A stretch of DNA of 64,000 bases from Schistocerca nitens. Lineage: Eukaryota; Arthropoda; Insecta; Orthoptera; Acrididae. The position numbers and the translations under genes were made by a program. A model generated the notes under the pieces. It was not told where the DNA came from. It searched no databases and saw only the letters and a program-made list of their open reading frames with translations. Below are positions 22,311 through 33,454 of the stretch, in pieces. Positions within the stretch are counted from its first letter, which is position 1, and each line of letters starts with the position of its first letter. The stretch is from assembly GCF_023898315.1 (NCBI RefSeq), contig NC_064615.1:737535450-737599449 (forward strand). Reading direction: 5' to 3'.

Positions 22311-22744
22311 GTTATTGACTTTACATATCTGAGAACATCAGTTTCACCAAAGTATACAGTCATTTGGCTTTCCCAGCAGTGGCTAAACTGGCTCTACAAG
22401 AAGCTCCCTTCCCTACAATGTACAGTCTAGGGAGTACTGCACTGTTCTGGCACCAATCTTTCCTCAACCTGTATCTGAAAATAAACGACGACAGAAACTG
22501 TATCAGAAATATATGGAGTATAGTTGTATGCAGGAGCATATCATCACATCTGTCCACACAGCAGTCCAATTATAAAGGGCAAAGAGGCACAAACACTGTA
22601 AAGTACATACTTGACTGTACATGGAGGATTAATTATGTTAATATGTCACTTGCTAGGACAAAAAATAACTTTTTTCCAAATAAATCAAACTACAGGAAGT
22701 AGGAAAACCAACAGGTGCTTTACAAATCCGATATTTTTCTTTTC
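22311..22744. other. Intergenic DNA just downstream of the lipase gene
   Basis: No gene was recognised. This stretch separates the putative lipase polyadenylation region from the transposon cluster at lower coordinates. Confidence 0.4.
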
Positions 22745-23442
22745 TTTTTGCATCTGTACAAGTTTATTATGAACAAAAGATAAAATATCACAGGCCATAA
22801 CACGGGGAATGAACAGTGCATGTTTTTTTAGAAACCACATGGAAGCATACAAAAGAATTATGTGCCATCCATACAATATTAAAAATTGAGGCTTCCAACA
22901 CACAAAATTTAACATGTAGTAACTTTCTAAGGGTAACAACAATTGCAATGTGCTCTTACATAGCAGATTTAACAGCGAAATTGTCTATTCCTGAGATACA
23001 GAGCAAGAAAGAGATGTTCATAGCATGTTACTGACACTTCAAGTGTATCTTTGTGCGGCATTGAAACCAGCATTGACAACAATAAATAATCTCAACCTCA
23101 TGAAAATAAATAATTACTATAGTGAAGTTATGCATCCACACACATTCAAATACAGAGATCATCACAAAGTATAACATGGCCAGTAAACCTACTGAATAAT
23201 AATTTAACTGAAATTAACTAACAATATAAAACTGTCACAGTATTTCACACAGCATGATGCTAAACAAATGCTGCTTATATTTGCTGTGCGAACAATAACA
23301 TTCTCAGTACCTGACAACTGTATTTCTACAAAAACTGAATCACCAATGTATAACAAAAACATAAAATTTTATATAAGTACTGTATTTTGTATCAAACATT
23401 TATGTCTCATCAACTACGAAGGCAACCTGAATAGAAATCATA
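22745..23442 (-). other. Hsl: Putative 3' UTR of the hormone-sensitive lipase gene
   Basis: This is the region downstream (minus strand) of the lipase TAG at 23445-23443. It is AT-rich and unbroken by recognisable transposons as far as a polyadenylation hexamer at 22768-22763. The 3' end is predicted, not observed. Confidence 0.5.
22763..22768 (-). terminator. Candidate polyadenylation signal AATAAA for the lipase gene
   Basis: TTTATT on the plus strand reads AATAAA on the minus strand, 675 bp after the lipase stop codon. A T/GT-rich stretch (CTGTTGGTTTTCC on the minus strand) follows about 45 bp downstream, as expected for a cleavage site. Confidence 0.45.
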
Positions 23443-23562
23443 CTATGATGTAGAAGATGATGAAGGAGATAATGATGGTGAGGCTGATCTTGATGCCCTG
23501 TCAAACAACTGCTGTATACGCTGCACACACAACATTGATCCACTATGAGCCTCTTTACTCAG
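23443..23562 (-). CDS. Hsl: Hormone-sensitive lipase, last exon (C-terminus)
   Basis: This is the terminal coding exon, 39 codons plus the TAG at 23445-23443. The acceptor is TTTCTGTTGCAG before CTGAGTAAAG, and the phase is 0, matching the preceding exon. The peptide begins LSKEAHSGSMLCVQRIQQLF, which fits the final helices after the catalytic-His loop in the HSL family (human: LCRETRQAAELCVERI). It then ends in a low-complexity serine-rich tail (SRSASPSLSPSSSSTS). With the upstream exons it completes the alpha/beta-hydrolase domain of the neutral lipase that hydrolyses stored di- and triacylglycerol at lipid droplets. Confidence 0.9.
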   Translation of the reverse strand: MSKEAHSGSMLCVQRIQQLFDRASRSASPSLSPSSSSTS

Positions 23563-24550
23563 CTGCAACAGAAATTCCAAGAATACATAATATTCAGTAA
23601 GTTGGTTTACATAGCATTTTAAAGTAACACAACAAAATTTGAGGAAAATGTGCATCTTACAACAAATAAGACAAGTTTACTATTAACATTACTATGAGTT
23701 AGCACACCTTTCACCACTAATTTTAGATCATAATCAATAACAATAAATGACAACAACTTGTCGTGGTGCTTAAGCATCAGTATATAAAATCATCTTGAAA
23801 GATTCAGTTTGGTGTTAGCAATTTACATATATTGAAATTACATAGACAGGTGAATCAACACTTACACTGAACTGATTTCAGAAGACAGAGTGTTTGACAA
23901 AACAAAACATTCACTGATATTACACCTCTCTCGCTATTTTCAACAAATGTAGAATTTCTCACATTGGAGGGCAAGTTCCAACTGGCCTATTCATGGAACT
24001 CTGGTGAGAGGGGAGGGCGTATAGCCATCTGTGCACAACTGATGTAATGGTCAGACTGGGGGGGCTTTCTTCAGAGGTCCAAACATCTTAGTGTGAACAC
24101 AAGGTGCAGTATAAGGCTGTGTATTGTCAAGTAAGAGTTGAACATTTGCAGCCTCTTTGTTGGGGCACTTCACATGTACAACATTAAGCAGGTTGGCCAT
24201 TGTCACACTTTGACAAAAGTCTACTAACAGCACAACTTTTCATACCCCTCACGTCTCAAGTAATTTATTTGTTGATTGTGTCACTTAGAATTTCTTCAGA
24301 AGCAGAGAAAAAGAACTCTTCTACATTGTCGAGTTCTGGTTTGATTCAATTGTATAGTGGTACAGCCAGGAGAATCATTAGTCATTATTCTTTCAAAAAA
24401 TTCAAGGCCTGTTGCTATGAGACACTAGATCAGGCTCATCCAAGAAATGCGCCCAGTGGGCACGGCCGCGCCCCACGGGCACAAGGCAGTGTAGTTCAGC
24501 GCCCCGTCCGCGCCCGTGTGTTGCTAGTGTCGGCATAGGAGTGAGAGAGA

Positions 24551-25490
24551 CAGCTGCGGACAGAGTGAGACAGCTGCGGACACAGTGAGACAGCTGCGGA
24601 CACAGTGAGACAGCTGCGGACACAGTGAGACAGCTGCGGACACAGTGAGACAGCTGCGGACACAGTGAGACAGCTGCGGACACAGTGAGACAGCTGCGGA
24701 CACAGTGAGACAGCTGCGGACACAGTGAGACAGCTGCGGACACAGTGAGACAGCTGCGGACACAGTGAGACAGCTGCGGACACAGTGAGACAGCTGCGGA
24801 CACAGTGAGACAGCTGCGGACACAGTGAGACAGCTGCGGACACAGTGAGACAGCTGCGGACACAGTGAGACAGCTGCGGACACAGTGAGACAGCTGCGGA
24901 CACAGTGAGACAGCTGCGGACACAGTGAGACAGCTGCGGACACAGTGAGACAGCTGCGGACACAGTGAGACAGCTGCGGACACAGTGAGACAGCTGCGGA
25001 CACAGTGAGACAGCTGCGGACACAGTGAGACAGCTGCGGACACAGTGAGACAGCTGCGGACACAGTGAGACAGCTGCGGACAGAGTGAGACAGCTGCGGA
25101 CAGAGTGAGACAGCTGCGGACAGAGTGAGACAGCTGCGGACAGAGTGAGACAGCTGCGGACAGAGTGAGACAGCTGCGGACAGAGTGAGACAGCTGCGGA
25201 CAGAGTGAGACAGCTGCGGACAGAGTGAGACAGCTGCGGACAGAGTGAGACAGCTGCGGACAGAGTGAGACAGCTGCGGACAGAGTGAGACAGCTGCGGA
25301 CAGAGTGAGACAGCTGCGGACAGAGTGAGACAGCTGCGGACAGAGTGAGACAGCTGCGGACAGAGTGAGACAGCTGCGGACAGAGTGAGACAGCTGCGGA
25401 CAGAGTGAGACAGCTGCGGACAGAGTGAGACAGCTGCGGACAGAGTGAGACAGCTGCGGAGAGAGTGAGACAGCTGCGGAGAGAGTGAGA
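24551..25490. repeat. 20-bp minisatellite, 47 perfect-length copies, inside the hAT element
   Basis: The unit is CAGCTGCGGACACAGTGAGA. By inspection there is 1 copy of the G variant (CAGAGTGAGA half), then 25 copies of the C variant (24571-25070), 19 copies of the G variant (25071-25450), and 2 copies with GAGAGTGAGA. No indels occur. Because 20 is not a multiple of 3, the minus strand is open through all three frames and yields an artefactual 20-residue protein repeat. This is not a gene. Every unit contains the palindrome CAGCTG. Confidence 0.98.
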
Positions 25491-26071
25491 CCGCACAGCA
25501 CTGCTCTGCGTTGCATTGGACTGTCCCGCGGTCAGATCAAATGTAAACAAAATAACAGAGGGAGCGCACCTCTGTAAAAGAGGTCGATGAGTGGTAGCAA
25601 ACCATTTATTGTTTAGGCAACAAATAGCGTTCGTGTGGCAGAATTACTGTGCAAAGCTTTAGAAAACAATATCCACAACAAGAATTGAAGAACAATTTAG
25701 TAGTTTTCTGACCCACAGGTTGATTCTATTACTACTGCACATGCACACTCGTCATATGTACAATAGGCGTCTTCTGAAAAATATATCAGTTTCTTAAATG
25801 AACTAGTCATAAATAATCTATTTTAGAAATAATTTTATGTAAGGGAGTCACATTCCTGTTGTTAGTAGTTACAAGCAAATTTTTTTTGTTATCCTTCATG
25901 CTACGGCTTTTTTTATCCCTTTTCAGAGTTTAGAAATCGGATCCTTAGTTTGCTGTTTTGTACATAATAATTTTAACTGACAAAGTTTGAAAACTTATTA
26001 AAAAATTGAATTAAGGTTATAACACTCTTTAATTCTTACAGTCAACATTCTTAAAGAAGACAATTAATATT

Positions 26072-28480
26072 TTACACGTTTTTCTTTTTCAAGGAAACGA
26101 TTTTGTCTGGGTTTGGTACAATATTCCATGAGACTGCTAACCTCAAAGAATTAATGAAATTTTTATCGCCAAGTAATAAACATTTCTTAGTTTTAGCAAG
26201 CTTTAAAAGAGAGAAAAAGTGCTCACAAATATATGTGGAACCAAACATTGAGAGAACTTCGGCCACGTGCTTGTGCAAAAGAGGATATTTCTCTCATGGA
26301 AGACAGCTGTAAAAGTCATCAAAGTTTTACAGATAAGAAAGTGGTCCTTCAGGCGGATATCGTACTGCAGGTCAATCAGCTCTAGTTGAAGCACTTAGGA
26401 GATGTCCTCTGCCTGAAGGGAAAACGGGCGAACAAATATATCTAAGGCTGGTTGAAGCTCACTTATCTCCAAACATCTGTTTTCAAACTGTTCTTGTAAT
26501 TCAAAAATGATCTGAACATAATATGAAAAATCCACATCATCTTTAACGCTGTCTAGTGGAGGAAAGTGTCCACAATTCTTCCAGCACAACTGTTTTTCCC
26601 ACAAAATAAGTTTTTTAATGCTTGAATCGTCTGCACTAAATCAACAACAGAGTGATTTTCGCCTTGGAGTGAAATGTTCAAAGTATTTAAATGACCAGTA
26701 AGGTCACTCAAAAAAGCCAAATTCGCCACCCACTTAGGATCACAAAGTACTTCTTGTGCACGTCCTTTCATTTCCAAAAAGGTATTTACTTCACCCCTCA
26801 AGGAGAAAAACTGATGAAGCACCTTTCCTCTGCTCAGCCATCTTACTTTGGCGTGGTACGGGATGTCCGGGTATTCCGCTTCGATATCAGCCAGAAATTA
26901 TTTAAACTGGTGATGTGTGAGTCCATGCGAGAGAAGATAGTTAACCGTTTGAAGAACTGCGTCCATAACATTTTTTTATGTTGACAATCTTCACACGAAG
27001 TGCCTCCTGGTGCATCAGACAATGGACTGCCGCGACTAAGGAACAGTCAACTTTCGCCATTTTTGACCTGACAAAACCCAGGAATCCAGTGTGTATCCCT
27101 CATAGCACAGGGGCTCCATCCATTGTTACACTGGTCAGGCGTTCCCATTTTAAAATCATTGACTCTCACATGTTTTCCACGGCTAGAAAAGTATCCAAAC
27201 CCATGGTTGTGTCTTTTAATGGTATAATGTCAAGAAATTCTTCGGTGACATGCAGATTGTTCTCGACACCTCGAATGAATATGAGGAGCTGAGATATGTC
27301 CGCAACGTCTGCAGACTCACCAGGAGCGATAGAAAATGAAATGAAGTTTGCCGTTCTCTCCATTAATTGCAGCGCCATATCTGAGGCCATATCTTCGACT
27401 TGGCGAGCAAACAGTTTGAGGCAAAAGAGCTATTTTTTCAAATTTTTCTGTGAGGTCTGCTGGACAAATACAAGCCGCCGAGTCAACCAGGCAATCCTTG
27501 ATGAGATTCCCAGCTGCAAAGGGTTTCCCTGCTTTCACAATTCTCAGCGAGTATTTGTAACTTGTGCACAAACTTTGCCCACCTGTTTCCTGCTCTTATC
27601 ATGGCAAAAAAAGAACATACAATTAATTTTGTACAATCCTCTTTTTAAACCACTTATCACTTTAACAATTAATTGTTTCATTCATTGAAACTCAAATAAG
27701 AAACTAACAAAAAAAGATTGATTTTAGGTGTGTTTTCCCTCAGTTCCTCTGAAAAGGTCAGCGAAATGTGGTCGCAAAATAAATTTTTATCTATTGGAAT
27801 ATCTGCATTTTATTTAATTGAAAACATAGATCAAAATACAACATATGTTTTCCCATCCATAAAAATTGCATTTTAATTAATTGAAAACATAGATCAAACT
27901 ACAACATATGTCTTCCCATCCATAAAAACACAAAAACAAAGAATGACTCTTAATGACACTTTGCTGCTGAGAGAGCGTTTGTGACGGCTTTTCAGAAAGT
28001 GGCAAAAAATAATGTACCTGAAACTTTTTCTTATGTCTGTGCAACGCAATTTAATGCGACCCAAATATAAAAACTAACCGAAAAGAAATGTTCCTTGTTG
28101 CTGACAATCTGATATTCGATAACTGGCACATTGCTAAGTGACATATCAGATTATAAAATGTAGTTTTATTTATCATCTTTATAAATAATAAAGAGTCATA
28201 CAATAGGAAACACTTACTTCACTGTAATGCTGCTTGAAATTTTCTTTCAGTTCTTCAAGCTTTGATTGGTGTTCCTCTTGTGACAAATTTTCGAACTGAT
28301 CTTTGTGACAAGTATTAAACTGCCGTACAATCGAGTACTGTTTTAAATACATGAGATTCCAATGACATTTGGCATGATTTTCGACAGCAGTACAAAGTAA
28401 ATTAATTTCCCACTGGGGTTTAAATAGTGCGGACGCACTGCTCCTCTTTCTTTTTGTTTGCTGCTGTTGACCATCCATCT
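26072..28480 (-). pseudogene. hAT transposase remnant (ZBED5/GTF2IRD2-like)
   Basis: The first exon-like block (28480-28190) encodes a basic start, then FKPQWEINLLCTAVENHAKC and IVRQFNTCHKDQF, a BED-finger region in which the second cysteine of the CxxC pair is lost. After an intron-like gap, minus-strand fragments from about 27600 to 26072 give ISFSIAPGESADVADISQL, DTTMGLDTFLAVENM, MDGAPVL and VHCLMHQEAL, then EFGFFE-like text, FENRCLEISELQPALDIFVRPFS, LQLELIDLQYD and the dimerisation-region motif FGSTYICEHFFSLLKLAKTK. This order is typical of these hAT proteins. Many stops and frame changes make it non-functional. Confidence 0.85.
27803..27930. repeat. 64-bp tandem duplication inside the hAT element
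   Basis: Two copies of a block beginning TGCATTTTA, with AATTGAAAACATAGATCAAA and ending CCCATCCATAAAAA, start at about 27803 and 27867. It lies in the gap between the two transposase coding blocks. Confidence 0.85.
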
Positions 28481-28898
28481 CGATCCACTGTAGCCTTGCG
28501 TCTGTTGACTAACAGTTTTGTGTCGCTTTTGACCACTGCTGGCGCGGCGGTCTGTCATCCAAATGAAGTGTGCGTACAGCGGCATGGCGAGGCTCGGCGG
28601 GCCCCATGGCCAGCTAAGCGACATTGCTCGGCCACTGCGACAACAAACGAATTCGCCCGGGGCGCTGGCCATGGGCGATCGCGGGTGCTAGCACCTCAGG
28701 GGCACAGTTTGGGTGAGCCTGCACTAAATGATCAAGAGTTTTCACAATTCTCTGACCCTTCTGTCTGGTTCTTTGGACTCCAACCGGATGACATCATTTA
28801 CAGCCACTGGCATCTCTACATGTGCACAACCTGTCATTTTCAAGGTAAAAGTGCACCTAGTACGCACTGTGCAAGGGAATTTAAAACCTCAATTTGCA

Positions 28899-28937
<39 letters not shown>
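28899..28937. repeat. (CA)n microsatellite
   Basis: An uninterrupted CA dinucleotide run in the last lipase intron. Confidence 0.97.
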
Positions 28938-28938
<1 letters not shown>

Positions 28939-29049
28939 GTGAATGTTGGCATCATAACACGACCAAAGATGACCGACAATAGAAGTAATAGATAGTGAAA
29001 ATTAATAACAAACATATGAGATAGCGTTAACTCTGCCCCTCTGTGTTTT

Positions 29050-29052
<3 letters not shown>

Positions 29053-29092
<40 letters not shown>
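29053..29092. repeat. (GA)n microsatellite
   Basis: An uninterrupted GA run. A second, interrupted GA block lies at 29997-30045. Confidence 0.97.
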
Positions 29093-29094
<2 letters not shown>

Positions 29095-29483
29095 AGGATT
29101 TCCACACAGAATTTAAATAAAAACCTTAGTCTCTATTTACAAGGTAACTAGCTAATTTAATTTCAACTGCTACCTTAATAACAATATCCCAATAGCAGGA
29201 AGTGCATGCCAGAATCTCTGTGTTGTTATCCCATATATATTATAAACAAGAAAGTTTGTCACTACTCCATGCTGAAATAGTTGGATAGATTTGGTAGCAA
29301 TCTGGTATGGAATGATGGAATTACCTTATATCCTGAATTAACACACAGACCACTTTTAAAAGTAGTGTAGTATAAGATATTTATTGATTTGAAGAATATA
29401 ATGTAAAATGTGGAACAACAATTACTCTTAGAAAGAGATATTTACTGTTTACCTTTCAATCTGTTGTTGTATTTTTGAAAATC

Positions 29484-29485
<2 letters not shown>

Positions 29486-29514
<29 letters not shown>

Positions 29515-29515
29515 T
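29486..29515. repeat. (ATT)n microsatellite
   Basis: A pure ATT run at the 5' edge of the Penelope fragment. Confidence 0.95.
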
Positions 29516-29529
29516 ACCACCATCTAAGA

Positions 29530-29840
29530 CAGGGGTCCTTTTATATTCTCTAAGGGGTGATCTTTCTTTGTGTAAGGTGGGGGCCCACAGTATCCCTTGC
29601 AGTTGTGGCATGTCATATATTGGACAGACTACCAGGACTGAGGAGGACTGGTGTACTGAGCGTAAGCATCACACATGCTTAATGCTTACAACAGCCAAGC
29701 AACATTGTCTTGATTCTGGTCATGCTATGGAACATAACACGGGGATTCTGGCAGGTACTTCCAGCTACTGGTATAGTGTTACTAGGCAAACAGTTGAAAT
29801 TAGATTAGCAAGTAACCTTACAGAGATAAAGTTTTTGTTT
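29530..29840 (+). pseudogene. Penelope-like element, GIY-YIG endonuclease fragment
   Basis: A continuous plus-strand frame carries VGAHSIPCSCGMSYIGQTTR, the GIY-YIG core as it appears in Penelope-like retroelements (IPC.CG..YIGQT). It is followed by HCLDSGHAMEHNTGILAGTSSYWYSVTRQTVEIRLASN, which matches the family's GH and ...REAIEI.L region. The RT domain is absent. The frame runs directly into (ATT)n upstream and a poly(C) tract downstream. It is a truncated, probably dead copy within the lipase intron. Confidence 0.85.
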
Positions 29841-29860
29841 AAATTCTGTGTAAAATACTG

Positions 29861-30004
29861 TTCTCCTCCCCCCCTCCCCCCCCCCCCCCCAGTCAAAAGC
29901 AGAATGATGGTGTAAATATTACCTCACACCTGTTAGTTATTAATTTTCACAATTGGTAACTTCTGACATCGGTCATCTTTGATTGGGACAGGGACAGAGA
30001 GAGG

Positions 30005-30045
<41 letters not shown>
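29861..30045. repeat. Poly(C) tract and (GA)n microsatellite
   Basis: A C-rich run at about 29861-29890 is followed by an AT-rich interval and an interrupted GA run at 29997-30045. Confidence 0.9.
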
Positions 30046-30049
30046 TCTT

Positions 30050-31728
30050 TCCAGAATTATTCTGCTAACTAAGGTTTTAAGTTGTTTTGCACAGAGGAGC
30101 AGTTTTGCCTTTAAAATGACAGGTTGTGTAGCTGTAGAAATATCAGCAGTTGTCAACCACATCACCCGGCTGCATTCCTGTGTATTACAATGTATATTAC
30201 TTGCATCATTACTTCTCACAAATCCTTTGTCTGCCATAAATCAATATTCAAAAAAACATTTTGAGCCACGGTATCTGCTCAGTGAAGGTATTTTTTTTTA
30301 AATGCTCTTTCAGTTTACAACAAACAAACAAAAAAAATTACAGTTTCACAGTTTCTACTTTCATGTATTTTTCTACTGTTTACCCTTAACAAGTCATATG
30401 ACTATGTAGCACACACAAGATTGTCTTCTTGCATTGTCATCCTCATGAGGTCAGTTCATTTCAAGGTGACAAAATTTTCACCATCTAAATTTCATAGTAG
30501 CATGGACTTAACCTCTGGTTACATGCAGCTGCCTGCAACGTTGGAGACTAATAAGCATACAGTCTTTTAATTTATGAATGATCATAGAAATGTGAAGTTT
30601 CATATTTTTGCTTATGTTTTGTGGTAATGTTTATTTGTCCTGTTAACACTCAAACTGCCAGCAATGTACAGATCCTGTATTCTTCTAGTGCTGACAATGT
30701 ACGTGGATGACAGAGGTCCAGTGCCTTTAAAGGCTATTTGATGATTTAGAAGCACATGCTGTCACATGAGACTATATTGTATATAAATAAGTATTCATAT
30801 GGGATGGAATGTAATAGTGATAGTGAAAATGAGTTGTTCTTTTCTTCACCTTCAACTGTGCTCTTGATGATTCTTGCCTGATCATTACCAATTAAGCCTT
30901 TTTTATTTTTTATTTCCCACCTTCATCCATGCAAAGTACAACTGACAGAAAGGAGCAAAAGCTCAGAGTTTACAATTCTGATATAGAAAATTCATGAGTA
31001 AGTAAGTGTAAACTTTACACTTTCGGAAAAACTTTAGAGCATTAGAAATTTTTCAAGAATTTCCATACAGGAATTAATCTCTTATTATAGACAAGACTAA
31101 TGGATTCAACACCATTTAGAGTCCTACTCATGATAAAAGCCACCTGGAACAACATATGTATAATTTTTTTTAAAAGCAACACTTCTCATGGCAAGAACTG
31201 AAAAGCTATTCTGAATATTGGTCGAGGAATTCTTTTGTCAAAATTCCAGTTTTTGGTGAAATAATGTCACATTGTAGATGTTCATTATTACTCAGGATAT
31301 TACAGGTTTTTTGCATCAATAATGTTTCTACTTGAGATGACAGACTACAAAACAAGGTCCGTTGTTTTGTCTCAGAGAGAAAAAATGCTTTGCCTCTCGT
31401 GCCATTCCATGAAGTCTGCATTGACTAAGTCTCCTATTGTTCGACAGACACTTTGATTTGGAAAGCAAGTCAATTTGTAATAAAAACTTGGATTTTGTTT
31501 TCTTTCTTCTGCCTTACACTGCTTCAATCACAGCTAGTAATCAGTGATGGCTATTAGGGAAAACAGGCACTATCACGATTCATATTTGGACACAGTCACA
31601 GTCCACTGTCCTCAGTCTATGTTGGTGATTGGCACACAAGTGTCCACATATCTTCCAATACTTGCATTAAAGAGCAATAGGTAATTAGATACAGTTCGCA
31701 TGAACAATATACAGAGCTATGCTTTGAA
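30050..31728. other. Intron sequence, nothing recognised
   Basis: AT-rich sequence with no motif, tRNA-like head or clear repeat that I can identify. Confidence 0.4.
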
Positions 31729-31739
31729 TGCCCTAGGAG

Positions 31740-31992
31740 GGGTGGGGAGTGGGGGAGTTGTTTGGGGGGGGGGGGGGGGGGGGAGAGACCAAACAGCGAG
31801 ATCATTGGTCTCATTGGATTAGGGAAGGATGGGGAAGGAAGTCAGCCATGCCCTTTCAAAGGAACCATCCCGGCATTTGCCTGGAGCGATTTAGGGAAAT
31901 CACGGAAAACCAAAATCAGGATGGCCGGACGCGGGATTGAACTGTCATCCTCCTGAGTCCAGTGTGCTAACCACTGCGCCACCTCACTCGGT
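31740..31992 (-). mobile_element. tRNA-derived SINE (family 2) with 11-bp target duplication
   Basis: On the minus strand, starting at 31992, the head is GAGTGAGGTGGCGCAGTGG-TTAGCA (A box region), then CAGTTCAATCC (B box), then a body with GGTTTTCCGTGATTTCCC and AAAGGGCATGGCTGAC. The 3' end is expanded into a G run (31764-31783 on the plus strand). TGCCCTAGGAG (31729-31739) and TGCCCTACGAG (31993-32003) flank it. It is better preserved than the copy at 21.7 kb. Confidence 0.92.
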
Positions 31993-32003
31993 TGCCCTAC
32001 GAG

Positions 32004-33328
32004 AGCCTATGGGACTACCCTAATTTTAATGACTAAAATCAAATAAGAAACATGTAATAAACCAAATACAAAACTTTAAAAATACTCTAATGTGTCTATT
32101 GTACCACCTACCTTACCAGCAAATATCAGTATTGATTCAATCAATGGTAGAAGGTTAACACAGTGAAATGGAAAAGTATGCAGACTTGAAAAGGGCAACT
32201 TGTGGACATGCTACATCATTTTTGGTTTACCTGCAGGATATAGTCCTGTAGCAAAAGCCACAGTGATCACATTATCATTATCTTTCCCACGAGTTGTTCC
32301 CCTCCACTTTGTATTAATCACTTCATTGAAATTCCACATTTGCACATTGATAAAAAAAATAAAGGAAGTACGCATCAGAATACACCAGCTTCCATATGAC
32401 TAAGTACTGTATGTGTTAATAGAGTTTTCCAAGTAAATGTTGAGCTTTTTGCCAAGTAATACCTCCCATTTGACTCTTATCAATCTACTGGTCATAACTG
32501 TTTGTTACATGAAACTGTTTCTTATGCGGATTTTATTTCTGTAGTCTTCAGATCCATTAAGCTTCAAAGCTTCAAACATCAGCTGTACACAAATGCATAA
32601 TTTTACAGATAAATGACACTGATGGGTGATACAACAGACATCTCCATATTTTGGAAGCATTTTTACTCAGCATTAGCCATTCAAATTGGGGGTACTTCCC
32701 TTGTAAGTGACTGGCAATTCAAAATGAATTACAAGTAAGTCATTTAAGCACATCTTAAAACAGACCAATGTGTTATATGATGCACACACTTTTTTTTACC
32801 CGGTAGTAACACTATAAACATTGTAATCATTGGTTTAAAATAGTCATATAAATGCATCCATGTAGTCTTTCTCAAATAAATACATTTGCTGTTACTGCTT
32901 CATTCGTGTATCAGGTTATAATCTTCTTACCTATTTCTCAGTGTTTCATTTGTGGCCACTACTTTTAATTTTTCTTTTCTTTTATTTTTTTATGGCTTTC
33001 ACAGTCCTAAATGCATACGTCCAGATAACTTCCTTAGCCATGTACACTTTCTTTTCTCATTGGACTGAATACAATACATTTCATGTAGTTTACGTCTGTG
33101 TTGATATACCACATCACACATTACACTTTTTATGTGCACTGTAATGGGCAATCTTTTAAAAATAAATTACTTTTTGTTGAAATAGGGCTATCCTAGCTAC
33201 TTCAAGTATTTACAGCATTTTAGGGTTACTTACAACACAAAGCAATTTACTCCTGGTAATAACAGTTTCTTATTACTTTCTTATTATTCTAAACATGTAA
33301 TATTACTACTAACATTCATCTTACATAC
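32004..33328. other. Intron sequence, nothing recognised
   Basis: AT-rich, with short open frames only. It ends at the donor site of the 33.4-kb exon. Confidence 0.4.
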
Positions 33329-33454
33329 CGGTGAAAAATTCAGGAATCCATGAGGAAGTCCAGGTAGGACATCCAGGGTGACAGGAACATCAAGGTTACG
33401 CAGTTTCCGTGCAAACATTACACAATCATCCAGACAGGGATCCATTTCTACGGA
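33329..33454 (-). CDS. Hsl: Hormone-sensitive lipase exon with catalytic Asp and His
   Basis: This exon is exactly 42 codons, phase 0 at both ends. The acceptor is TTATATTTTAG before TCCGTAGAA, and the donor is CACCG followed by GTATGT. It encodes SVEMDPCLDDCVMFARKLRN, then LDVPVTLDVLPGLPHGFLNF. The family places the catalytic aspartate in the DPxLDD motif and the catalytic histidine in LPHGFL (human DPMLDD and LPHGFL). Both are present, so the copy looks functional here. The nucleophile (GDSAGG motif) must lie on an exon outside this window. Confidence 0.95.

Larger units (their letters stand above)
24431..28721 (-). mobile_element. Complete hAT-type DNA transposon (decayed transposase) with an internal minisatellite
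   Basis: The ends are inverted repeats: CAGGCTCATCCAA at 24431 and, on the minus strand, CAGGCTCACCCAA from 28721 (12 of 13 match). An 8-bp duplication flanks them, CACTAGAT (24423-24430) and CACTAAAT (28722-28729), with one mismatch. Eight-bp duplications are the hAT hallmark. The minus strand carries a transposase remnant of the ZBED/GTF2IRD2-like type. Between the transposase and the 24.4-kb end lies a 940-bp tandem array (24551-25490). Both ends are GC-rich. Total length is 4,291 bp. Confidence 0.93.
23563..33328 (-). other. Last intron of the lipase gene (9.8 kb)
   Basis: The donor is GTATGTAAG at 33328 and the acceptor is TTGCAG at 23563. The intron contains a complete hAT element (24431-28721), microsatellites, a Penelope GIY-YIG fragment (29530-29840) and a family-2 SINE (31740-31992). 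The stretches 23563-24420, 30050-31728 and 32004-33328 show no recognisable gene. Confidence 0.85.

Noticed and set aside
24402-25550. A 382-residue minus-strand open frame with a 20-residue protein repeat
   Set aside because: It is the 20-bp minisatellite read through. All three minus-strand frames are open because the unit has no minus-strand stop and 20 is not a multiple of 3.
28427-28942. A 171-aa plus-strand open frame ending in a Thr-His repeat
   Set aside because: It runs antisense to the hAT transposase start and ends in the CA microsatellite. It has no recognisable domain.
30640-30790. A possible piggyBac-like end (TTAACACT plus GTACA motifs)
   Set aside because: There is no TTAA-bounded inverted partner and no transposase nearby. 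The resemblance is too short.
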